DNA from: Armatimonadota bacterium
GTDB lineage: Bacteria; Armatimonadota; Armatimonadia; Armatimonadales; Capsulimonadaceae
Reading direction: 5' to 3'
Assembly (NCBI GenBank): GCA_019239955.1
Contig: JAFAZD010000282.1
Coordinates: forward strand, 1 to 43,169
DNA: 43,169 nt
Position 1 is the first letter of the stretch, and each line of letters starts with the position of its first letter. The position numbers and the translations under genes are program-made. The notes under the pieces are model-generated. The model had not been told where the DNA came from. It saw only the letters and a list, made by a program, of their open reading frames with translations, and made no database searches. Positions 16,460 to 22,612 of the stretch are shown here, in pieces.

Positions 16460-16768
16460 TTGTCTGTTTTTGTGGGACTGTTGTTCGTGGCGGTTTCAAT
16501 CCCGCTGATTCTGCGCCGGGTCAGGCCGAATCCCTGGTATGGGTTCCGTACCCCGAAGACGCTGAGCAGCGAGCACATCTGGTATGAGGCGAACGCCTAC
16601 AGCGGGGCGCTGCTGCTGGTCGCGGGGCTGGTGACGGCGGCGGCAGGGATTGTCCTGGCGCTGCTGCCGCTGAACTGGGTCGCGCGGGAGCTGGCGGGCC
16701 TGGCGGTGATGCTCTTCAGCCTGATCTGGGTGGTGGTGCGGAGCTTCCGGTATCTACAGACGCTCTAA
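16460..16768 (+). CDS. SdpI-family small membrane protein
   Basis: 102 aa. It carries the SdpI/YhfL signature RPNPWYGFRTPKTLSSEHIWYEAN between membrane segments VFVGLLFVAVSIPLIL, ALLLVAGLVTAAAGIVLALL and LAGLAVMLFSLIWVVV, so three helices in the cytoplasmic membrane. In Bacillus, SdpI gives immunity to the SdpC toxin and signals to SdpR; most relatives, like this one, have no toxin neighbour and unknown roles. The start is a TTG at 16460, supported by AAGGAG 6-7 nt upstream; no ATG is in place. Its TAA overlaps the TAG of the convergent FHA gene, leaving no space for a terminator. Confidence 0.82.
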   Translation: MSVFVGLLFVAVSIPLILRRVRPNPWYGFRTPKTLSSEHIWYEANAYSGALLLVAGLVTAAAGIVLALLPLNWVARELAGLAVMLFSLIWVVVRSFRYLQTL

Positions 16769-18252
16769 TCGTAGCGGAACACGGTGTCGCCGATCTGGAT
16801 CAGGTCCCCGACGGCCAGTGGGTGCGGGCCGGTCAGGCGCTGGCCGTTGACCCAGGTGCCGTTGGAGGAGCCGAGGTCACGCAGGCGGTGCCGCCCGTCG
16901 GTGTAAGAAATCTCCGCCTGGCGGCGCGACACCAGCGTGTCGGCGGGCAGGGCAATGCCGCAGTCCGTCGCCCTTCCCAGCGTCAGCGTCTCGTGGCTGA
17001 GGGGGAAGGACTGTCCCGCATACGGCCCCGCCGTGCCGACCAGGCGCGTACCGAGTCCGCCGGCCCCATCCCGGCCCATCACCACCGTCGCCTCCGGCGA
17101 AGCCCCCCCCATCCCCAACTGTGGGTGAGCCGGAGGGACGGTAGCCGCCTCGGAAAGCTCCTGTCCGATATAGCGGGTGGGAGCCGGCCCCCCCGCCCCC
17201 AATCCTGGGGGAGCAGGAACAGCGGCGGGCCTCTCTCTGGCTCCCCCAGCATTGGGGGCGAGGGGGGCTATTTTGGGAACGGCCCCGCGCGTCGCCTTCT
17301 CCTGGAACAGCAGGGTGCGCCGGCCGATCTGGATCGTGTCGCCGTCGGCCAGCCACTGCTCCGCCGTCACCGGCTGGCCGTTCACGACGGTCGGCGGGTA
17401 CGGCCCGCCCCGGCCCTGTCCCGGCGCGTCGGCGACATGGCGCAGCCGGTGGCGCTTCTCGGCGGGGAGGGTCTCAATGACGGCATGGGTCGGCGCGATC
17501 TGTGGGTCGCCGTACAGGCCGATGTCGGACAGCTCGCTGCGCCCGATGGTCGTGACCGGCTTCGCCAGCAGGTACTCCTTGCCCTCGTTGCGCCCCAAGA
17601 CCACCCGTATCCACGCCTGCTTGAACAGGTTCTGCACCAACCCCACGAAGAAGCCGACCAGCGCCCCCGTCGCCACCAGCGCCGCCAGCCGGGCGATCAC
17701 CGCCGTATTGAGCAATACCGCCGTCACCTGAAAGACGATGCCGCCAAGCACGCCGCCGAGCAGCCCGCCGAACGCCCCCTGCCGCGCGATCACCCATGAC
17801 CGGCGGCTCGCCCCCTGCGCCGCGCCGACGACGGCCCCGACGATCGCATAACCCAGCGCGCGGGCGAGGAGCACCCGGAAGAACAGCCCCGGCGAGCCGC
17901 CCGCCCCCATGCTGTTCTCCGGGGCCAACAGTGCCCACATCGTCTGCCCCAGGTGCAGGCCCAGCGCGCCGCCGAAGAAACCAATCAGGCCGCCCCAGGC
18001 CAGCGCCAGCCACATCTGCCGCTGCGAGTCCAGCGACAGCGCCTCCACGATGCCCAGCAGTAGGCCGAGAAGCAGCCCGAACAGCGCGCCGTAGAAGAGA
18101 AATCGCCCGTAGTCATACTCGCCGGGGACGAGCTGATGCTGGGCGCGCAGGATGTCGGCGAACCAGCCGGTCAGGTCGGTCAGCGCCCAGGCCAGCAGGC
18201 CTGCGACGGCCCCGGCGATCAGGTTCAGAACGGTTCTGGCTTGCAGTGACAT
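16765..18252 (-). CDS. Polytopic membrane protein with two FHA domains
   Basis: 495 aa from the ATG at 18252 (MSLQARTVLNLIAGAVAG). Residues about 1-215 hold roughly six to seven Gly/Leu-rich membrane helices (for example FYGALFGLLLGLLLGIVEAL, FGGLLGGVLGGIVFQVTAVL). FHA1, about 220-325, is divergent: TTIGRSELSDIGLYG, PQIAPTHAVIE, VVNGQPV, DGDTIQIG. FHA2, about 415-495, is canonical: LTLGRATDCGIALP, VSRRQAEI, LGSSNGTWVNGQRL, VGDLIQIG. FHA domains bind phosphothreonine, so this is likely a membrane platform read by a Ser/Thr kinase not encoded here. The linker contains, at about residues 328-356, a translated copy of the window's palindromic repeat. Antisense to SdpI, with overlapping stop codons. 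Confidence 0.88.
   Translation of the reverse strand: MSLQARTVLNLIAGAVAGLLAWALTDLTGWFADILRAQHQLVPGEYDYGRFLFYGALFGLLLGLLLGIVEALSLDSQRQMWLALAWGGLIGFFGGALGLHLGQTMWALLAPENSMGAGGSPGLFFRVLLARALGYAIVGAVVGAAQGASRRSWVIARQGAFGGLLGGVLGGIVFQVTAVLLNTAVIARLAALVATGALVGFFVGLVQNLFKQAWIRVVLGRNEGKEYLLAKPVTTIGRSELSDIGLYGDPQIAPTHAVIETLPAEKRHRLRHVADAPGQGRGGPYPPTVVNGQPVTAEQWLADGDTIQIGRRTLLFQEKATRGAVPKIAPLAPNAGGARERPAAVPAPPGLGAGGPAPTRYIGQELSEAATVPPAHPQLGMGGASPEATVVMGRDGAGGLGTRLVGTAGPYAGQSFPLSHETLTLGRATDCGIALPADTLVSRRQAEISYTDGRHRLRDLGSSNGTWVNGQRLTGPHPLAVGDLIQIGDTVFRYD
17187..17269. repeat. Full palindromic element translated inside the FHA protein
   Basis: 83 nt: two inverted half-units (CCCCCAATCCTGGGGGAGC at 17196-17214 and CTCCCCCAGCATTGGGGGC at 17241-17259) around a 26-nt centre. 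It encodes a Pro/Gly-rich stretch on the minus strand (LAPNAGG ... PAPPGLGAGG) in the same frame as the copy at 42716-42801. Confidence 0.8.
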
Positions 18253-18395
18253 AAGCCCCTCATCCCCCGGCCCCTTCTCCCTCTCCCGCTCGTTCCTCGC
18301 TGGGGAGAAGGGGAGCGAACACACGGTACGTCCCTACAGCCCTCTCCCCGCCGAGGGAGAGGGCGGCGAGCCTCGGCGAGCCGGGAGAGGGGATG
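18253..18395. repeat. Inverted-repeat element at the end of the GT2 gene
   Basis: Complementary arms such as CCCTTCTCC/GGAGAAGGG and CCCTCTCCC/GGGAGAGGG fold this gap and the last 20 codons of the glycosyltransferase. The C-terminus ARRGSPPSPSAGRGL is read from the element. It shares motifs with the larger inverted repeat at 30831-30952. Confidence 0.6.
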
Positions 18396-19089
18396 CCAGC
18401 ACCACGCGCGCCACGTCCACCAGTTGCCGGGTGCGGTGGCGCAGACCCGACCAGTCGCTGCCGGTGACGTGGTGGCGGAACTGGGTCTCCACCTCATGGA
18501 CGCGGAAGCCCGCCTGGAGCGCATCCAGCGTCAGGCCGACCTCCACGCCGAAGCCGCGCGCGAACGCGCCGCCGGCCAGGGCGGCGTCCAGCACCACCCG
18601 GCGCACGGCGCGCTGGCCGGACAGCGGCTGCGCCAGCGTCCGGCCCGCCCGCCGCGCGATCCCCCAGCGCGCCAGGCGCACCACCAGGCCCATGCCGCCG
18701 CGCCGGCCCGAGGCCGCAAAGGCCGGGTCCGGCGGCAGCATCCCGATCGTCATGTCCGCCCAATCGTTCCACAGCGGCGGCAGCAGCTTCACGCACTCGG
18801 TCGCCGACGCGCCCAGGTCGGCGTCCAGCAGCAGAAAGATGTCGGCCCCGTCCCGTTCAGCGCGGTAGGCGGTGGTTAGGGCAGCCCCCTTGCCGCCGTT
18901 GGTCCGGGTGATCACCTGGTCCGCGCCCGCGTCCCGCGCGCGAGCGGCGGTGTCGTCCGCCGAGCCGTCGTCCACGACGACGATGCGCCCGATCTCCGGC
19001 CGGGAGCGCAGGGCGGCCACCGTCGCGCCGATGCGGGCGGCCTCGTTGTAGGCGGGCAGCAGGGCGCAGACGCGCGGCGCGTCCGTCAT
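18334..19089 (-). CDS. Family 2 glycosyltransferase
   Basis: 251 aa. GT-A fold glycosyltransferase: ALLPAYNEAARIGATVAAL at the N-terminus, then IVVVDDGSADDTAARARDAGA for nucleotide-sugar binding and DIFLLLDADLGAS as the DxD-type metal site. No membrane helix is present. It resembles the glucosyl-3-phosphoglycerate/dolichol-phosphate-mannose-like branch that often sits beside SteA/SteB in Actinobacteria and Clostridia. Its ATG overlaps the SteB stop (ATGA), so the three genes SteA-SteB-GT2 form an operon. The last residues, after VVLASPL, look non-homologous and come from a repeat element that appears to have replaced the natural end. Confidence 0.85.
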   Translation of the reverse strand: MTDAPRVCALLPAYNEAARIGATVAALRSRPEIGRIVVVDDGSADDTAARARDAGADQVITRTNGGKGAALTTAYRAERDGADIFLLLDADLGASATECVKLLPPLWNDWADMTIGMLPPDPAFAASGRRGGMGLVVRLARWGIARRAGRTLAQPLSGQRAVRRVVLDAALAGGAFARGFGVEVGLTLDALQAGFRVHEVETQFRHHVTGSDWSGLRHRTRQLVDVARVVLASPLPARRGSPPSPSAGRGL

Positions 19090-20003
19090 GACGACGTGTT
19101 TCCTTCCAGCGAGGCGGGAATCTGCCGCGCCGCCGTGGGCTTGAGGCCGTAGTCGTCCTTCTCGCCCCGCAGGGCGAAGGGCAGGGCGAGCTGGCCCAGC
19201 GGCTGGTCCACGCAGTCCACCGTCGCCAGGTCGGCCCCCTGGTAGGCCGGGATGAACGACACGACGGCGTCCAGCGGCTCGCAGCCGACGATGCGGGCGT
19301 TGTCGCCGGTAACTGCGTTCAATTGCGCGACCAGCGCCGTGTCCAGGGCGGCGGGGCTATCGGCGGGGCCGCCGTCGCCCTTGCCGCCGCCGACCAGCAC
19401 GAACAGGGAGGTGGGCCGGCTGAGGTCCCCCGCCCCGGAGATCGTGATGAGGGACTGTCCTTCCAGAGCGTCACGAGCCTGCTGGTTGGCGGGCTGCCCC
19501 GCCGTGCCCTGCGCCAGCAGCGCGGCCAGCGCCTTCAGCAAGGCCGTGTTATCCTGGACGGCGGGGGCATTCTCATCCACCGCGTCGCCGGTCGAGAGGG
19601 AGGTCAGCAGGGCGGCGCGCTGTTTGGGGGTCAGGATCGCCCAGCGGTCGGTGAGAGACACGGTGACGGCAACGGTTGCCCCGGAGTCCGCCAGCGCGCC
19701 CTGTGCCGCTGTCACCGCGTCGGGGTAGTCGCCGGTCTGAATCACGAGGACGCGCCTGCCGTCCAATTTGCCGCGCACCAGGGCGGGGCGCAGGGCGTCA
19801 ATCGCCTGCTCGGTCTTCGCCAGTTGGTCGCGCGCCGCCTGCCCCTGCTGCACGGCGCTGTTGGCCTGCGCCTTGAGGGCGGCCAGGTACTTGGTCTGCG
19901 CCTTGACCTGATGGGGATACAATGCCTCGCCGATGAGGATGCCGAAGCCCATCATCAGGAAGACGGCGCAGAGATAGAACATATGGTAGCGGACATCCAG
20001 CAT
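19086..20003 (-). CDS. SteB/MctB-like envelope protein
   Basis: 305 aa. The N-terminus MLDVRYHMFYLCAVFLMMGFGILIGEALY is the conserved opening of the MctB family (DxRYHxxxLxAVFLxLGxGIxxG): a single membrane anchor. A coiled coil follows (about 35-75, KYLAALKAQANSAVQQGQAA), then an extracytoplasmic alpha/beta domain (RRVLVIQTGDYPDAVTAAQ). MctB was described as a copper-related outer membrane protein in Mycobacterium; the corynebacterial SteB interacts with SteA at the division septum. Because it lies 10 nt after SteA here, the division-related reading is preferred. Contact with the outer membrane cannot be judged. Confidence 0.83.
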   Translation of the reverse strand: MLDVRYHMFYLCAVFLMMGFGILIGEALYPHQVKAQTKYLAALKAQANSAVQQGQAARDQLAKTEQAIDALRPALVRGKLDGRRVLVIQTGDYPDAVTAAQGALADSGATVAVTVSLTDRWAILTPKQRAALLTSLSTGDAVDENAPAVQDNTALLKALAALLAQGTAGQPANQQARDALEGQSLITISGAGDLSRPTSLFVLVGGGKGDGGPADSPAALDTALVAQLNAVTGDNARIVGCEPLDAVVSFIPAYQGADLATVDCVDQPLGQLALPFALRGEKDDYGLKPTAARQIPASLEGNTSS

Positions 20004-20013
20004 GGAAGACTTC

Positions 20014-21195
20014 TCAGAAGTGGAGGTGCAGCCGCCACCAGAACAGCCGCCACCAGATCAGGAACATCTGGGCGAGGTTCTGCCAGATCGGCGTGTGGCG
20101 CAGCAGCACCGCGAGCGGGAACAGGGCGGACAGCAGCAACGCGACGAAGGCGAGGAACGGCGGGCGGGGCTGGTACAGCTTGAACACGCCGCGCGCGTCC
20201 ACCAGGCGCGGCCCGACCTTCAGGCGGACCAGGAATGTGGAGGCCATGCCCGCGCGGCCCTTGTCCAGAAAGTCCTCCAGGTTGGAGTGGGTGCCGACGG
20301 CGACGATCAGGTCCGCCCCGTGCTCGTAGGCCAGCAGCAGGGCCGCGTCCTCGCTGGTGCCGGGGACGGGGAACACGTCGGCCTCCAGCCCCATCTCCTG
20401 CACACGCGCCAGGCCTGGGGCCGCGCCGTTCTTGTAGGCATGGACGATCAGCCGCGCCCCGCAGCGCAGCCCCTCCTCGGAGACGCTGTCCATGTCGCCC
20501 AGGATGATGTCGGGCCGCTCCCCCAGGGCCAGCAGCGCGTCCGCCCCGCCGTCCACCGCGATCAGCACGGGCCGCACGTCGCGCAGGTACGGCCGCAGGA
20601 GGGCCAGGTCCTCCTTGTAGCCCTCGCCTCGGACCACGATCAGCGCGTGGCGTCCCGCGATCTTGAGGCCGGGTACGGGCGGCACGTCCGTCGGGTCCAG
20701 CAGCAGGTCCTTGTCGGCGTCCAGGTACTGCAGCGTGTTGCGGGCGAATTTTTCGAGTTCGTTCCCCAAGTTCGCCCGCGCCGCCTCGGTCGCCTCGGCC
20801 ACCCGCGCGCCGTCCCAGGCGGTCACGGTTCCCGCGCGGCGTCCGTTCCGGTACAGGTCGCCGTCGGGGGTCAGCGCCAGCATGTCGCCATCTTTAATGC
20901 GGGCGAACAGGCCGGGATCGTCCAGCTCGAACAGGGGGATGTGGCTTTGCAGCAGGACGGCGGGGCCGCGATTGGGGTATTTTCCGGTGATGAAGGGGCG
21001 GGCGTTGACGACGGCGGCCACGCGCGCATCGGCGAGGCCGCGCGCCGCCACGGCGTCCAGGTCGTCGTGTTCAATCACGGCGATGTCGCCGGGGTGCAGC
21101 CGCTTGGTCAGGTTTTTGGTGCGCCGGTCCGCGCGGGCGGTCCCCTTCAGGGAGACCAGCGGGTCGCTCACGGGCGCGGGGCGCGCAGTCGCCAT
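20014..21195 (-). CDS. SteA-like putative cytokinetic ring protein
   Basis: 393 aa from the ATG at 21195; the frame runs 12 codons further upstream, but TATACT lies just before 21195. It contains a thiamin-pyrophosphokinase-like catalytic fold around residues 175-310 (IAVDGGADALLALGERPDIILGDMDSVSEEGLRCGARLIVHAY) and a single membrane helix near the C-terminus (FLAFVALLLSALFPLAVLL). The N-terminal part KGTARADRRTKNLTKRLHPGDIAVIEHDDLD is characteristic of SteA. In Corynebacterium SteA localises to the division site with SteB. Transcribed first in the SteA-SteB-GT2 operon. Confidence 0.85.
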   Translation of the reverse strand: MATARPAPVSDPLVSLKGTARADRRTKNLTKRLHPGDIAVIEHDDLDAVAARGLADARVAAVVNARPFITGKYPNRGPAVLLQSHIPLFELDDPGLFARIKDGDMLALTPDGDLYRNGRRAGTVTAWDGARVAEATEAARANLGNELEKFARNTLQYLDADKDLLLDPTDVPPVPGLKIAGRHALIVVRGEGYKEDLALLRPYLRDVRPVLIAVDGGADALLALGERPDIILGDMDSVSEEGLRCGARLIVHAYKNGAAPGLARVQEMGLEADVFPVPGTSEDAALLLAYEHGADLIVAVGTHSNLEDFLDKGRAGMASTFLVRLKVGPRLVDARGVFKLYQPRPPFLAFVALLLSALFPLAVLLRHTPIWQNLAQMFLIWWRLFWWRLHLHF

Positions 21196-21201
21196 ACGTG
21201 A

Positions 21202-21207
21202 AGTATA
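21202..21207 (-). promoter_or_regulatory. -10 box of the SteA operon, probable leaderless start
   Basis: TATACT on the minus strand, 6 nt before the ATG at 21195. Transcription would begin at or next to the start codon. No Shine-Dalgarno sequence is visible. Confidence 0.55.
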
Positions 21208-21261
21208 GCGCGCGGGCGCGCGGGGTGTCAAGTTACAGCGGCAGCAGAGAGCGGCAGCAGA

Positions 21262-21389
21262 GAGCCAGCGATTGAAATCGCCGCTCCCGGCGAGGACGCC
21301 GAATGTCCGCCTGCGCGGACAAAGAGCGTATGTCCGCGCAGGCGGACATTCGGCCGAAGGCCCTCAGCGGCGAATTCATTCGCTGGCTC
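21262..21389. repeat. Nested inverted repeat, MITE- or REP-like
   Basis: The inner part has perfect 24-nt arms (21298-21321 and 21331-21354, beginning GCCGAATGTCCGCC) around the 9-nt loop AAGAGCGTA. The outer arms, 21262-21285 and 21366-21389 (GAGCCAGCGA...), match at 22 of 24 positions. It lies between the 3' end of the PfkB gene and the SteA promoter. A 13-nt tandem duplication (GCGGCAGCAGAGA) abuts it. It can act as a terminator, but the nested design suggests a mobile palindrome. Confidence 0.8.
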
Positions 21390-21405
21390 CCAGTCTTTAC
21401 CTTCG

Positions 21406-22512
21406 CTAACCTGCCTGGGTGGAGAGGAAGTCGGCGAGCTGGGGCAGGGTCGGGCTGGCGGCGTGGCGGACGTAATAGCCGGACGTGCCCACGGCGGCCG
21501 TCGCCGCCTCGTCGTCGGGCAGGCCGAGCAGCTTGCCCAGGCAGAAGCCGGCGTTGAAGTGGTCGCCCGCGCCGGTGGAGATCAGCGGGTCGTCGGTGAA
21601 CGGGCCGTCCACGTCCGCCGTCACCTCGCCGCCGGAGGCCGCGACCGCGTAGGCGCGCGGGTGGATCACCACCGTCTCCACCGGCAGCTCCCGGCTGATG
21701 TAGGCGGCGACCGCACGCACATTGGCGCGGTCGTGCCCGCTGCCCTTGTACCCGAGCACGTCCGCCACGCGCAGGGCCTCCTTCTCATTCAGCCCCAGGA
21801 TGGTCGGGCCGAACCGTTGGAAGCGCGCCAGCAGGCGGCAGGCGGCGGCCAACGTCTCGTCGTCGTGCTTCTCCGGGTCCGCGAGGTCGAAGAAGAACAG
21901 GCCCGACGCACCCGTCCGCGCCAGTGTCTCCAGCGCCTTCTCCCAGATCGCATTCATCGCCGGGAGCATGGTCCAGTTGATGAGCGCGACGAGGTCGCAT
22001 TGGCTGAGCTGTCGCTCCAGTTCCTCCGCGCCCAGCCGCTCCACCAGCCGCTCCCAGGTGACGTCGCGCAGCGACTGGTGCTTACCCAGCATCAGCTTGC
22101 CGTCCTCGAACTCCAGCGCGTCCGTGTGCCCCGGCTCGCCCAGGCTCACGAGGCGCGCGCGTGCGGCCATCTCCTCGAAAACCGGATCAATGGCCCCTTC
22201 GCCAAAGGGCCCGATACAGGTCACGTCTGCGCCCATCGCAGCCATGGCATTGGCCATGATCGGCCCCTGCCCGCCGAGTTTTTTGCGTTCGACGACGAAC
22301 TCAATGTTGGTGCCCACTCCGGCGGCGGCGGCGATACGCGCGCTGAGGTCACTGAGGCGCTCCACCGGCGTAAACTCCTCGGCGGAGATACGCTTGTCCA
22401 CCACCCGGATGATCTCGTCCACGAATGCATCCAGGCCGATCATGGCCGTGAGACGTTTGTTCTGCAGGGCGGCCAGATTCTGCGCCGTGCGCCGCGAAAG
22501 CTCAGTTTGCAT
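21406..22512 (-). CDS. PfkB-family carbohydrate kinase
   Basis: 368 aa. Ribokinase fold: N-terminal GLDAFVDEIIRVVDKR, KLGGQGPIMANAMAAMGADVTCIGPFG (PfkB signature 1) and ISTGAGDHFNAGFCLGKLLGL (signature 2, with the catalytic Asp in GAGD). The C-terminal half also has ILGLNEKEALRVADVLG. It should phosphorylate a sugar or nucleoside with ATP in the cytoplasm; the substrate cannot be read from the sequence. It starts 100 nt from the divergent secreted beta-helix gene, so the two may share a regulatory region. It is separated from SteA by a large inverted repeat. Confidence 0.9.
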   Translation of the reverse strand: MQTELSRRTAQNLAALQNKRLTAMIGLDAFVDEIIRVVDKRISAEEFTPVERLSDLSARIAAAAGVGTNIEFVVERKKLGGQGPIMANAMAAMGADVTCIGPFGEGAIDPVFEEMAARARLVSLGEPGHTDALEFEDGKLMLGKHQSLRDVTWERLVERLGAEELERQLSQCDLVALINWTMLPAMNAIWEKALETLARTGASGLFFFDLADPEKHDDETLAAACRLLARFQRFGPTILGLNEKEALRVADVLGYKGSGHDRANVRAVAAYISRELPVETVVIHPRAYAVAASGGEVTADVDGPFTDDPLISTGAGDHFNAGFCLGKLLGLPDDEAATAAVGTSGYYVRHAASPTLPQLADFLSTQAG

Positions 22513-22612
22513 GGCGTTCTTTTCGCGGCCCGGTGCCGAATTTCCTTCCTCCGAACGGCCCCAGGATCGTCAGGGGCAGGGAACGGCGGGGCCGACGGCG
22601 TATTGGGACGCC

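Noticed and set aside
16460-16768. Bacteriocin immunity locus based on the SdpI similarity
   Set aside because: No SdpC-like toxin, SdpAB or SdpR is near; most SdpI relatives are not immunity proteins.
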